Shown here in pieces: positions 21,501 through 33,140 of a stretch of DNA of 64,000 bases; positions within the stretch are counted from its first letter, which is position 1; the number at the start of each line of letters is the position of its first letter. Origin of the DNA: Beroe forskalii (taxonomy: Eukaryota > Ctenophora > Nuda > Beroida > Beroidae); the NCBI GenBank assembly GCA_011033025.1, contig WFMF01000049.1, positions 372,001-436,000 on the forward strand, written 5' to 3'. Both the position numbers and the translations under genes were made by a program. The notes beneath the pieces were generated by a model, which had not been told where the DNA came from, ran no database searches, and saw only the letters and a list, made by a program, of their open reading frames with translations.

Positions 21501-24500
21501 TACTAAACATATGTCATTGTGCCATGCTGTAGCAAGTACTCACGTAGACTTCTATTGAGGAGGTATTAATCCATTCTGTCTGATGACTAGGGAGGAGGCT
21601 GTAATGTCACAGTGTTAATCTGATGAGAAGTAACAAATTAATAATACCTCCAAGGAGACACAGAGCACTCACTCTTAGGCGTGTAAGGGTGATGTCACTA
21701 TCTCGCTTTAACCTGGTCAGCTGATGACACTCCTCCTACTACTGTAGGGTCTCATGACAATGTTACGTGGTAAGCTGTTTAAATAATATGTGTAGTCTCT
21801 GTATCACCGTGGCAACAAGCTCATGTGAAGTCAAGTATATTGCGATGATGGGGAATAGTGGCTTTAGTACATCGGTATGTTATGAATTATGATCATTGAT
21901 TGCATAATTCATACTCGAAATAAAGTGAAGTTAGCGTTTTCTGAACAAAACTGGTGGGTTGTATCAAACGCAGGAACCCTGTACTGTTGATTCCTGATGG
22001 CCGATACTCTTGAGGACTAGATAATTGAGTGACTTGCTTGTTCAAATAATTGATAGATTTGTAATCTGGCAAAATATAAAGTACAAGGCACACGAGGTCC
22101 CTGCTATGATTCATCAGATATTTGTGCGTTACGTAATTTTGTAATTGTATTATATTATGTGTGTGCGAGTCTTGCTAATTGGTGTGTAGCAAGCAATGTT
22201 TATAAGTTTATAAGTACACAGATCAACAAATCTCTGTAGCTGTGACTTGTGGGTCAAGTCCCTTTAGCTTCTAATGTTATGATTCTATGCTACTCTATCA
22301 TTTTGTGATGCAACAATGACTGTGGAATGGTCTTTAAAATTTCAATCTTACTTCCTCTTGAGACTATGACCAAAAACAGGCATTCATCACTTTTTAGGAA
22401 TCCAAAACTTTTCGACAGCTATTGACTAAGGGTTACATATTTACAAGAAAGCCAGAAGGCTATTGTTGATGGCTTTCCTGTTTTAAGATTTCATTAAAAT
22501 CGTTACAGAATTCAAATTCAGTAACTTAAAAGTTTAAATTCTTATTATGATCATTTTTTCACTGGATCCTGTAACATGAATAAAGTAGTGCTACAGTACA
22601 ATGTCTGTTGCGTCATGCGTGTCCGTAACACTTGTTTGAAGTGATGTTGCTGTCTGTAAATCTGAGTGCATGTCGTGTTAAACCGTGCTTAGTATGATGC
22701 TGACCACTGATTTCAAACAAACAATGATGTACAGTGAGCTGCAGTATTACATGGAAACAATGCTACTCTTGGTTCACACTCTCTGAGACACTGAATATTA
22801 TTTTCAATGTGGTTATTATTAACGCACCTGTGCGTGTTGTACTAATTAGAAGTAATAAAGTGATTTTTCTACTCCAATATATTTCACTTGGACACGTACT
22901 GCAATATTACAATCACATGATCGATTTGGAAGGAGTTTTTTTGAATTAATTAACTCTAGATTTACTATGGAGAGCAAAGCGGTATATATTTAGGTCTATT
23001 AAAGTATTAATGTATTAGAAATTAAATCAGAGTGCGAAGCTATATTTAGCAACTTTCCAGGGCAGGTTTTTTTGACGAATTGAACTTTAACGTTACAAAT
23101 TAAGATTAATTTATTGATCTATGATATTATATAATACTTTAAAAGCTTAAAAACATCATTTTAATTTCTTTCAAATTTAATACGTCTACTTATCTTAGAG
23201 CACTTCCCATTTCGAGTGTATTTTTACTTCCAAATCTTGTTGACGTGGCTGGTATAATATACTAGTATACATTTTATTCAACGTGCAATATTTTAATATG
23301 ATCAGTGATGTCAATACTTGAAAAATATTCGTGTGTGGTGCTTTGTCCACACCCGAGTGATTCTTCAGTAAGTTGTACACGCATCTTTACACTTTACACG
23401 TATTTCATGCACACTACGCGCTATATCTCACATCTATATTCCCATCTATAATTGCGTCATATATCATTGCTAATTAGACACAGTGCATTGTATTATTGGA
23501 TTTTGCAACTCCTTTTTGGTATTCTGTCGGAAAATGTCGCTAAACCCTTGCAATAGCCCCTGTGCACAACATGTAGATCTAGACTGATGGCAGTCTATAA
23601 TGTAAACGTGCCAAACACCTGTGTACCTTATAATTTGCTGGACCGTCACTCGATTCGGTGTTTACACCATCTTCAATCTGTACTACACACCCAAAACTTA
23701 AAACACACGAAATGTCGGCGGCAAGACATCACCAACTCACCATTCTAAACCATTATAATGACGTCATCAGCAGCTATTGGTGCTTGGAGTGTACCATGTG
23801 TTATAGGTGGGAGGGTCTGCTAATGACAAATAGCTGAATAACGTATCCCTATTCGACATGAGTTAATGCCAATACGGCCTTCTACATTCTACAGGAAGTA
23901 TTATGCAAAGATAACATAGCGTTCGTGCTATTCTAAATAATTTTATTTCTGAATCAGCACAAATCAAATTGTCTCTTGTAGGCATTACCGACGTTAATAT
24001 CAACGTTAATCAATTAAAGTTAATCAATTAACACATCCCTTACAGGAAGTAACGTTAACTAAGCGTGATGGAATGCTTGGAATTACCCTGACGTACGGTA
24101 ACGACATGTTGCAAGGAGCACTGTTTGTGGATAGCATCAAGCCGGATAGTCCTGCTGCTATCGCTGGAAAACCCATGCTACACGACCAGATACTAAAGGT
24201 AGGAGTGTTTAAATGTGATATCTGATATACTGCGGTGTTCCTTAGGTCATTATGTTTGTTACAGAGCTACTGATCATGGTAGTGGGTTTATCTGTCTTTG
24301 ATGATGTGTTTTGTGATTGGACAGTCTAGGCGTTTTACTTAAGTACTTTATATGAATCTACTTTAGTACTACTAACATTGCTTTACTTTCCTTTTGACAT
24401 GATTTGATATCCGATATCTAACTGTCTTTATCTCGACATCACACTGACATCACACTAACATTGGTCCTGATCCCGCTGACTACTGTTCAGATCAATAACA

Positions 24501-27261
24501 AAGAAGTTGGGGTGGATATAATGTGTGACGAAGCAGTCGGACTGCTCACTGAGGACATACCAACCGTAACCCTCGAACTTGCTAGACCAAGAAAACACGT
24601 CAGTTCTGCAGTGTTTGGAAATTAGATTATGTCTGGATTAGAACCGTTAGCAAAAAACATCTTATCAATAACAAGTGAATGAATATTTGTTTCTGTTGCT
24701 GGCCCCTTTCTGTTGACTTTTACCGTAGCAAAATATTATCAAAGTGATTTGTTATAAGAAGCATGCTTTTATCACACCACTATATCACCATTAACGCCAC
24801 TTATCGATCATTTCACGGCGTCTCGGTACATTTATTGGTGCCACTCTAAAACTTAATTCATTATTATTGCTATATAGCTCTCATATAGTTCGATTATAGT
24901 CTGATAATAGCTAACATCGCCAGGAGATCCGAATAAAGCGGAAAGTGGGTCAGAGCTTGGGAATGATGGTAGCCGTCAGTAAAGTTGAGGACGATAAGTC
25001 AGTCATTATCAGCACGGTGGATCCTAATGGACTCGTGGCTAAATATGGGCTCTTCAAGGGACTCACCCTTCATAAGGTATTTATATTGTCCCATTGAACT
25101 AGGAGTAGGTACGTGTATGACATGTGCATGTAGGGTTTAAATCGTAAACCTAGTATTGTTCTAGACGATACCTTATAGAAACAACCGGGGCCTGTTGCCC
25201 CATGCTTTATATTTCATATATTTCATACTTAATTTGACACTTAGCAGAGACAACTAGAGAAAGTGTGGACCCTCTGGTTCGTTACAACTAGCGAGGAAGG
25301 GTGGGGTCTTCATTGCCATGGATTTCCCTTATTCAGTGTAACCCGTGAAGAAATGGCAGTAGCAATTAAGAGCTTTTGGTAACCTTGTGCCTTCTAAAAT
25401 GTCTATCCAACACCAGATTTTCTGTTTGGATAGTTAGAGCGGTTAAGCTGATGTAATTCTCACAGAACACAGGGTCCAACTGATTGCACCGAGCCGTCCA
25501 AATGGCACAATGAAACTGTCACTTTTTCTTGATATATCTTACAGATATTACTGGAAATGCATTGCAGTCTATACGTGCTGTGGCCTGTGCTACATTATCT
25601 TTGGGCTTCTAGGAGGTCTGTTGGTTACTTCTCATGAAAATTTTGGACTGAAATATCTACTGTGAACACGTGATTTTGGTACTTTGCGTCAGCCGCAGCG
25701 ACATTATTAAATGAAGAACAAATTTTGTCAGTTGATAGTGTTGGATGCGCGGCTCGGTCGGTCCGGTCGTGCTATTTACGTTTTGGAGCGAATTCTTAAC
25801 AGATTTTCAAATTGAGAGCAGAACATGAGTTGAAATGTTATCTTTGGTTTTCCATACCAGTGCCCAGAAATAGATTATCATTTCCAACGCTAGGAAAGAA
25901 GGCGAAACCAGTGTTTATTTGAAAAGCTAAAAATAGGTTGCAAGGGTTATCCTGGGTACAAATCTTGTTTATAATTGCCAGTTCTAAAGAGCTAAAGATC
26001 AAATTATTCCAATTTTAGGATTTTATCAACAACTCCAATATTCAGGTTAACGATGTGGAGCTCGCTGGACTCGGGTTGAAGCAGGCAGTAGAAATCCTGG
26101 CGGGGTGTGTTGGAGAAATTACGCTGACAGTATTCGTGCACCCCAACTTCTCGCCCTACCAGCCCCCTCGACCCCCCACTCCTTACCCCATGGAACCCCC
26201 GCCTGAAGACGAGCAACCTACCGAGAGAAGTGTCAAGTTCAGTCTCCCTTCCTCCCCTGCCAGGTCTAACACGAGTGCCGGGTCTTTGGACAGTCTCCCC
26301 AGGGACTCCAGCGTCGGGTCATCTCCAAACAGAGCCAGGCAGGAGGCTAACGGCTCCCAGAGCAGGGGCAGGAGCTCCAGCTTCGATGAGGTGAAGCCCA
26401 GGGTCCTACAACCCTTCCCTCGGGGCTATGGGAGCCCCTCAATGAACTTGATAAACACAGACTGGCAACTAGACAGGTCGTTAACCAGTGATTCTAACCT
26501 GAAAACAATGAGATACGGGCCCAACAGAGGTGATGTCCCTAAGGGACCTGTGAGAGTATCGCACCAAATGTTACCAACTTCCATCCTCCCTATGCCAGTG
26601 AGCTTGTCAGGTAGTTTGGATGGTAATGCGTACAATGGGGCTGTTGGCAGGGGTAAAGTGGCCCCAACTCCGCATCCCTCTCTCAACACCCAAGCACACT
26701 TCCTCCATCAGCCCCAGTTCATAAACAGTCCCTCCCTCAGTAACATGCCCTCCGTGAACAGTCACCTGCCCCTCCCGGCCCACTTCAACCAGCCCCTCTC
26801 CCTCCACAGCTCCCACAACTCCCTCAACACCTCCAACTCCTCCGTGGGAACGCCCCCCTTCCATCCTCCCAATCTCTACGAGAACATGCACAGACCGGGC
26901 TCAGATACAGACTACGAAAGTGTAGACTACCGAGGGACCCCGCCCCTCCACCCCGGGGTGGCAGAGTTGAGGGGCACGCCCCCTCTCCCCCACCCAGACT
27001 TCAGGGCTGCGCCCCCGTACCCTGCCGACCTCAGGAACACGCCCCTCCGTGAGCCGGCCTCCGCCTCCCCTCCCCCAAAAGCCGAGGGTTGTCGGCAGAT
27101 CTCCGCAGAACTCACCGGTCCCCTCGAACTCCACCAGCAACTCTAAAAACCGGGTGCTGGGCCGCAGGGAGCGGGCTGCTCTCAACACAGACAGAAACGT
27201 GCAGTTCGGGGCCTTCAAACCCATCAACCCCAGCCTGGATGATGACGAACATTACGTGTAG
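12439..27261 (+). CDS. Coiled-coil protein with three PDZ domains (multi-exon scaffold)
   Basis: Exons inferred from splice sites and frame: 12439-12540 (tentative first), 14184-14399, 14576-14701, 15600-16142, 19467-19931, 24046-24198, 24491-24598, 24924-25076 and 26046 to the stop at 27146, or to 27261 if a one-base frameshift is accepted. Every inferred junction is phase 0. The protein of about 988 residues has a coiled coil (about 35-80, IDDLEEQLRLLRESYQ), PDZ1 (about 85-180, with GVYIASLTHGAPA and DQILE-INSVDV), a long Ser/Pro-rich linker, PDZ2 (about 485-568, ALFVDSIKPDSPA), an adjoining PDZ3 (about 572-655, VIISTVDPNGL) and a Pro-rich tail. PDZ proteins bind C-terminal peptides and assemble membrane or polarity complexes. 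I do not recognise the exact orthologue; there is no SH3 or guanylate-kinase domain as in MAGUKs. Large introns (3.3 and 4.1 kb) contain no other gene I could see. Confidence 0.75.
12651..13752. mobile_element. 1.1-kb inverted-repeat DNA element in PDZ intron 1
   Basis: The left end 12652-12693 and right end 13711-13752 are inverted copies of about 41 bp with one mismatch; the core is CCAGGGCGGGGTTTATTT, preceded by AATTATTCGAATAATT. Each end has a subterminal hairpin: ACAAGAATTG/CAATTCTTGT at 12699-12730, and about 21-bp arms at 13655-13676 and 13690-13710. No transposase is encoded, so it is non-autonomous. An outer partial duplicate of the left end lies at about 12594-12640. A tRNA-like sequence sits inside. 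Confidence 0.75.
13016..13105 (-). repeat. tRNA-like sequence (pseudo-tRNA or SINE head)
   Basis: The minus strand reads TTCGTAGCTCAATCGGTTAG (A box), and about 45 bases later GGTTCAAGCCC (B box), as in a tRNA gene. The D arm is plausible, but the acceptor ends do not pair and the anticodon stem does not close into a normal 5-bp stem with a 7-base loop. A functional tRNA is therefore unlikely. It lies inside the inverted-repeat element. Confidence 0.6.
16143..19466 (+). other. Intron 4 of the PDZ gene, no embedded gene seen
   Basis: This 3.3-kb interval runs from GTGAGT to TTTTCAG. It holds a TG-rich microsatellite with a repeated TGTCTGTGTGTAGTG unit at about 17157-17225 and otherwise AT-rich single-copy-looking sequence. 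No open frame of note is present on either strand. Confidence 0.6.
19932..24045 (+). other. Intron 5 of the PDZ gene, no embedded gene seen
   Basis: This 4.1-kb interval runs from GTGAGA to TTACAG. A degenerate repeat of AACTGGTGTCA-like units occurs at about 20089-20200, and a poly-C run at about 20906-20919. Short open frames here have no recognisable content. Confidence 0.6.
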
Positions 27262-27935
27262 AATTCCCTTCCTATCGTTAAATATTTGTTAAAATAAGAT
27301 ATTAAATATGGTATTTAAAAGTTGATTAATGACACTTGAATTTGTAAATATAATTTCAAAGATTGTCTCCGGCTTTTGACTCTGTTCATAATGATGTTAT
27401 ATGACCATTGACCCATTTCAATTTTGATTTGTGATAACAATTTTTATGTTAGTCATGTCTGACATGAACGTTGATTTTCAGTTGATTTTTCTGAATTCTG
27501 ACGTAGCCCGAATCTTTCCTTACCAGCAATCATTATGCCAAATCACGCTTTAATTTATTGATATTAAATTTGTTATGTTGACGAAATCAATTGACTTGTA
27601 TCAGAATTCAGAAGTGCATGTAGAAATGTAAATAGTAATCAAATAGTCGTTTTTACTTTAAAAACTGTAATTAGATCTCAGTAGCTTTGGCTTATTGAAT
27701 TCCAATTCACTGTATTATGAATAACACTACATCATTAATTCATTAAGATCGATGTAGATGACTGCCAATTTATCTTGTAATGGCATTGATTATCATAATT
27801 TCATGTATTTTCGTTTAAAAATGAAAAAAATCATTGTGTTCACTTGAAATTCATGTATATCAATCGGTAAGTTGTGAAAACCTTTCAGAATCAGAGCAAC
27901 ATAATTGTTTCTCAGTGATCCATATGATCCACAAC

Positions 27936-28110
27936 CAGGGGCGTAACCAGATTTTTGAAAGGAAGTGGCGAGTTGCATTCAAAATCTGTTGAATGTTTTA
28001 TTTTGCTTGGCTCGAAGCTCTCATAACAAAATGAACAAACTTTTCGCAATTTCTGTCCAAAAAAGCTGGAGGCAGGCGCCTGAGTCGCGTTCCCCCTGGC
28101 TACGCCCCTG
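27936..28110. mobile_element. 175-bp MITE with CAGGGGCGTAGCCAG-type ends
   Basis: The left end CAGGGGCGTAACCAG and right end CTGGCTACGCCCCTG are inverted repeats of 15 bp with one mismatch. This terminus is widely seen in short hAT-type elements of animals. A matching 8-bp target duplication was not found (TCCACAAC versus TCCTCGGT). It lies between the PDZ gene and the dehydrogenase. Confidence 0.65.
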
Positions 28111-28279
28111 TCCTCGGTAAATCCCTGTCCTCAACAACATCTTGGTCGAAGTTACTGGAAAGCTTGGCCTTACTTTTCTTATGCAGAACAAAGATTTTGC
28201 CAATGTTTTAAATAAACCCAAATGCAAGATGAATCTGTATTACATTTTACCTAAAATCCTTTACCTCTCCATTAGGTGC

Positions 28280-31200
28280 ATGGCCGTGTTATTAGGGCGG
28301 AATATCGCGCTCCTGTCGTCTTCCCATCTCCAACATACCAGAAGCTTCGTAATGACCCCCGAACACGTGGCGCTGAAGGATAACCTCACCAAGTTGATAG
28401 AGAAGGAGCTGAACCCGCACTGTGCTAAGTGGGAGGCTGAGCGGAACTTCCCTGCTCACGAGGTGTCCAAGATATTAGGTTGGGATATTCGGTGCGTTCA
28501 CGAAATACCTGTACTCTGATCTCAATGTTTGAGAAATACCTTTACTCTGATCTCAATGTTTGAGAAATACCTGTACTCTGATCTCAATGTTTGAGAAATA
28601 CCTGTACTCTGATCTCAATGTTTGAGAAATACCTGTACTCTGATCTCAATGTTTGAGAAATACCTGTACTCTGATCTCAATTTTCGATTTTTTGTGTGCG
28701 ATTAGAGGTTAATTCCAGGGATATTTTTTGATTCTTCGTATGAAACCAGTTTACCACTGTTTAATCATTCACTGATTCCTTCTAAAGCTCTGATTGACTT
28801 AAATAATAAATTTTGCTACTCCAAAATTTTGCTACTCTCATATTCTCTCCCACTTCCACAATCAGTACTCACTTTCACTACCCACTTCCCAAATTCTCTA
28901 CTCCCACTTTCACTTCCCACTTCCCAAATTCTCTACTCCCACTTTCACTTCCCTCTTCCCACATTCTCTACTCCCACTTTCACTTCCCACATTCTCTACT
29001 CCCACTTTCACTCTCCACTACCCACATTCTCTACTCCCACTTTCACTACCCACTTCCTCAGGTGATGCGGGCTACCTGGGTATCTCACAACCGGTAGAGT
29101 ACGGTGGGTTGGGTCTGGACTTCAGCTACGAGGCGGTGTCCCAGCAGGCTTATGCGTACCTCGATAGTGGGGGAGCGAGTATGGGGATTGGTATTTCTTT
29201 GCTGGTGGCCCCCGTGCTGGCTAAGTTCGGCAGCCACTTGCTCAAGGAGAAGTTCCTGAGGCCCACCATCGCGGGAGACTACGTCACGTGCATTGGCGCC
29301 AGTGAGGCGGGGGGCGGCTCGGACGTGGCGGCCCTCAAAACCCGAGCTGACCGTGTTGGGGACGAGTGGGTGATCAACGGGAGCAAGATGTGGACCACTA
29401 ACGGGGGGCAGGCTGACTGGATGTGTCTGCTGGCTAACTCCTCCCAGGGAGGGGATGTCCACAGGAACAAGAGCCTCTTCTGCGTGCCCCTGGACAGCCC
29501 CGGTGTGTCAACCAGGTAATGTTATACAGTTGTAAACAAGGTGTCGGGGAGATGCAATTAGTAAAACATTCACCAGTTCTTTCTTTCTTTGAATGTTCAA
29601 TAACGGGAATGCGTAGCTATCAGCAGCTGTTCCCAGAGAAACAGACTCATTGTAAATGTAACCCTAATCTGCTAACCCTTCAATATCATTTACACCTCTC
29701 TCACAGGCCTATCAGCACTATGGGCATGTGTGCTTCTGACACGTGCGAGGTATCATTTGATGACGTCAGGATACCTCACGACCACCTCATCGGGGAGCAA
29801 GGCAAGGGTTTCACCTACCAGATGATCATGTTCCAGACCGAGAGAATGTGAGTTGGGGGGTAGTTACAAGTACCTAGTTCGTCGGTGTTTTGTCGTTTCC
29901 AATCAAATAACCCAAATAAGTAACTAAAATACACTGATCCAACTTGTAAATTATCATTTTTTGTTTTGAAGTTTCAATTGAGCGCCTTTTCAGATTTATT
30001 GCCTCTGGCACGATAGCCGCCATGGACAGGTGCATGGCTGAGACCATAGAGTACACGAGTCAGAGGACGGCCTTTGGGAAGCCTATCCTGGACAACCAAT
30101 ACGTGCACTACAAACTCGCGGAGCTGCAGACAGAGGTTTGTAGTCAGGAAGGATAAAACTATTTCCCTCTTTTGTATTCTGTGTAATTAGAACCCCTCAT
30201 GTCCTCAGTTGGAGTGTGTCGGACTCTAACCCCTCATGTCCTCAGTTGAGTGTGTCCTGACTCTAACCACCCTCATGTCCTCAGTTGGAGTGTGTCCGGA
30301 CTCTAACCCCCATGTCCTCAGTTGGAGTGTGTCCGGACTCTAACCACCCCTCATGTCCTCAGTTGGAGTGTGTCCGGACTCTAACCCCCTCATGTCCTCA
30401 GTTGGAGTGTGTCCGTACTCTAACCCCCTCATGTCCTCAGTTGGAGTGTATCAGGACTCTAACCACCATCATGTCCTCAGTTGGAGTGTGTCAGGACTCT
30501 AACCCCCTCATGTCCTCAGTTGGAGTGTGTCCGTACTCTAACCCCCTCATGTCCTCAGTTGGAGTGTGTCCGGACTCTAACCTCATGTCCTCAGTTGGAG
30601 TGTGTCCTGACTCTAACCACCATCATGTCCTCAGTTGGAGTGTGTCCGGACTCTAACCCCCCATGTCCTCAGTTGAGTGTGTCAGGACTCTAACCCCCTC
30701 ATGTCCTCAGTTGGAGTGTGTCCGGACTCTAACCCCCTCATGTCCTCAGTTGGAGTGTGTCCGGACTCTAACCCCCTCATGTCCTCAGTTGGAGTGTGTC
30801 CGGACTCTAACCACCCTCATGTCCTCAGTTGGAGTGTGTCCGGACTCTAACCCCCCTCATGTCCTCAGTTGGAGTGTGTCCGGACTCTAACCCCCTCATG
30901 TCCTCAGTTGGAGTGTGTCCGGACTCTAACCCCTCATGTCCTCAGTTGGAGTGTGTCCGGACTCTAACCACCCTCATGTCCTCAGTTGGAGTGTGTCCGG
31001 ACTCTAACCCCCCATGTCCTCAGTTGGGTGTGTCCGACTCTAACCACCCCTCATGTCATGTCCTCAGTTGGAGTGTGTCTAGACTCTAACCACCCTCATG
31101 TCCTCAGTTGGAGTGTGTCCGGACTCTAACCACCTCATGTCCTCAGTTGGAGTGTGTCCGGACTCTAACCCCCTCATGTCCTCAGTTGGAGTGTGTCCGG

Positions 31201-32274
31201 ACTCTAACCACCTCATGTCCTCAGTTGGAGTGTGTCTGGACTCTAACCCCCTCATGTCCTCAGTTGGAGTGTGTCCGGACTCTAACCACCCTCATGTCCT
31301 CAGTTGGAGTGTCCGGACTCTAACCACCTCATGTCCTCAGTTGGAGTGTGTCCGGACTCTAACCCCCTCATGTTCTCAGTTGGAGTGTATCCGGACTCTA
31401 ACCACCTCATGTCCTCAGTTGGAGTGTGTCCGGACTCTAACCCCCATCATTTCCTCAGTTGGAGTGTGTCCGGACTCTAACCCCCTCATGTCCTCAGTTG
31501 GAAGTGTCCGGACTCTAACCCCCTTGTCCTCAGTTGGAGTGTGTCCGGACTCTAACCCCCATCATGTCCTCAGTTGGAGTGTGTTCGGGCTCTGAATAAC
31601 AAGTGTATTGACAGTGTGTTGGCTGGAGATGATGTTACGCCGCTGGCTTCCATGCTCAAGCTCAAGTCGGCTAGACTCGCTAGACAGCTCACTGACGGGT
31701 GTCTGCAGTTCTGGGGAGGTGAGAGAGAGGGCTGTTCATGGGATGATTCATGTCTTTATCTTATTCAATTTAGATACTTCAATCCATATCTGAAATGATA
31801 AGATTTATTTTCTACCTCGTACCCTTCCTTATTCATGTTCACCCACTCATGCCCTGTTTCATGTCCGCCCACTCATGCCCTGTTTCATATCCACCCACTC
31901 ATGCCCTGTTTCACGTCCACCCACTCATGCCCTGTTTCATGTCCACCCACTCATGCCCTGTTTCATGTCCACCCACTCATGCCCTGTTTCATGTCCACCC
32001 ACTCATGCCCTGTTTCATGTCCACCCACTCATGCCCTGTTTCATGTCCACCCACTCATGCCCTGTTCCATGTTCACCCACTCATGCCCTGTTTCATGTCC
32101 ACCCACTCATGCCCTGTTTCATGTCCCTTTTCCCCAGGTATGGGCTACACAAACGATGTCCTCGTCTCTAGACTGTACAGAGACCTCCGACTCATGTCGA
32201 TTGGGGGCGGGGCAGACGAGGTAATGCTACAGATCCTCTGCAAATTCATGGGCACCGCTCCAGGCATGCGGTAG
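28280..32274 (+). CDS. Mitochondrial acyl-CoA dehydrogenase, long-chain/isovaleryl-like
   Basis: Exons inferred from GT-AG sites and exact frame: 28280-28478, 29062-29515, 29707-29847, 29994-30135, 31574-31718, 32138-32274; 405 residues, the normal size for the family. The start MAVLLGRNIALLSSSHLQHT is Arg/Ser-rich and acid-free, as expected of a mitochondrial presequence. Family signatures are LGISQPVEYGG, GASEAGGGSDVAAL with WVINGSKMWTTNG (FAD/substrate region), RTAFGKPI, and LYRDLRLMSIGGGADEVML at the C-terminus. The usual MCAD/SCAD base in the last motif is Gly here, whereas FQTERIF keeps the Glu used as catalytic base in LCAD and isovaleryl-CoA dehydrogenase. The enzyme would dehydrogenate acyl-CoA esters at C2-C3 using FAD and pass electrons to ETF. 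A TTAG before GTGCATGG (28271-28280) suggests a 5' UTR intron. Introns 1, 4 and 5 contain minisatellites reaching an exon edge. ACADL or a C. elegans ACDH-6-like enzyme are the nearest family names; substrate is uncertain. Confidence 0.92.
28499..28684 (+). repeat. 31-bp minisatellite just after the ACAD exon 1 donor
   Basis: About six near-identical copies of GAAATACCTGTACTCTGATC plus TCAATGTTTGA, starting 20 bases after the exon 1 splice donor. Copies differ at single positions only (CTTTACTC versus CTGTACTC), so the array expanded recently. Confidence 0.9.
28851..29060 (+). repeat. Pyrimidine-rich minisatellite forming the ACAD exon 2 acceptor tract
   Basis: About seven irregular copies (roughly 25-37 bp) of CACTTCCCACATTCTCTACT plus CCCACTTT run directly into CACTTCCTCAG, the exon 2 acceptor. 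The splice site's own pyrimidine tract is therefore part of the tandem array. Open frames through it are low-complexity only. Confidence 0.85.
30196..31573 (+). repeat. Minisatellite built from the ACAD exon 5 splice acceptor
   Basis: Roughly 36 copies of a unit of about 36-41 bp: CTCATGTCCTCAG then TTGGAGTGTGTCCGGACTCT then AACC. The last copy is the true acceptor: TCCTCAG followed by exon 5 TTGGAGTGTGTTCGGGCTCT. Each unit thus duplicates the intron end and the first 20 or so exon bases. Most copies match apart from the length of the C run and occasional substitutions. The long open frames of LECVRTLTPSCPQ units arise because many units are 39 bp and lack stops. Confidence 0.95.
31838..32125 (+). 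repeat. 26-bp minisatellite before the ACAD exon 6 acceptor
   Basis: About eleven copies of ACCCACTCATGCCCTGTTTC plus ATGTCC lead into CCTTTTCCCCAG, the exon 6 acceptor at 32137. Several copies carry single changes (CATATCC, CACGTCC, TTCCATGTTC). It is open in several frames, but only the final exon part is real coding sequence. Confidence 0.92.
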
Positions 32275-33140
32275 TTCAGGCACTGCTGCTAGCTTGCAAT
32301 AACTTACCACCGCTCCAAGCTTGCGATTTATGGGCAGAGAGCCAGGTAAATCGTGCTTACTTCAAAATTCAATGAGTAGCCTTGTAAATTAAAAGTTAAA
32401 CTCAGAAAAATGAACTTGCGGTGAAAATAAGACAATAACAAACTTCTTACCTTAGAACCTTTTTTAATTGCTTTATTCTACCAACTTAGTATTTTTAAGT
32501 TTTCAGGATTATTTTGATAATTTACTGTCTTACTTACCTATTATGTTTTCAGTATGGAAAGAATTTGATTAGATAAAATTATATTATTTTAGGAAGAAGG
32601 TTCTTATTGAGAGAACATCGTTTTAGTATAGGACTTGGAATTTGATTATTTTATTAACCTCCCGAAGGAAGTCTATATGGTGCAAAATATCCATTTCTCG
32701 CTCTACCAAAATTTTATACTCCGCAATTATACTTGCCCATATAGATATCCATGGTAAAACTGAAATATTAGTTAGTAACTGATTCGTTTATGATAGATTA
32801 ATGTTGATCGATAGCAGATACTCGTTGAGATATAGCAAAAGCAGGATTTATATAAAACACAAATATCACGAACAAAACATTTGACAAAAGAACAAAGCGT
32901 ATTGTAGAAAACATCGTATAAAAAGCATCTTGTAAAATTATCAGAAAAAAAGTAATAAGTTGCAAAACCTATGATACACACGTCTTGTTCATGGCATTCT
33001 CTCTCACTATTTTGCTACTACAACTAACGTTGATAAGAGAGTTATAAAAACTAACGTTACTAGAAGAGATAAAAAGACTAACGATAAACCTATAAAAGAG
33101 AGTAGTGCAGACTAACGTTAATAAGTTAGTAGAGTTTAAG
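32275..33140. other. AT-rich spacer between convergent genes
   Basis: This holds the 3' ends of the dehydrogenase (plus) and the transporter (minus). A loose repeat of ACTAACGTTA-type motifs occurs at about 33021-33130. No open frame of interest was found. Confidence 0.5.

Noticed and set aside
30285-31595. Several open frames of LECVRTLTPSCPQ repeats as a repeat protein
   Set aside because: They are translations of the intronic acceptor minisatellite, occur in several frames with changing starts, and only the final exon 5 part is conserved ACAD sequence.
31795-32137. Open frame rich in HALFHVHPLMPCFMS units
   Set aside because: This is the 26-bp intronic minisatellite; only the sequence after 32138 is coding.
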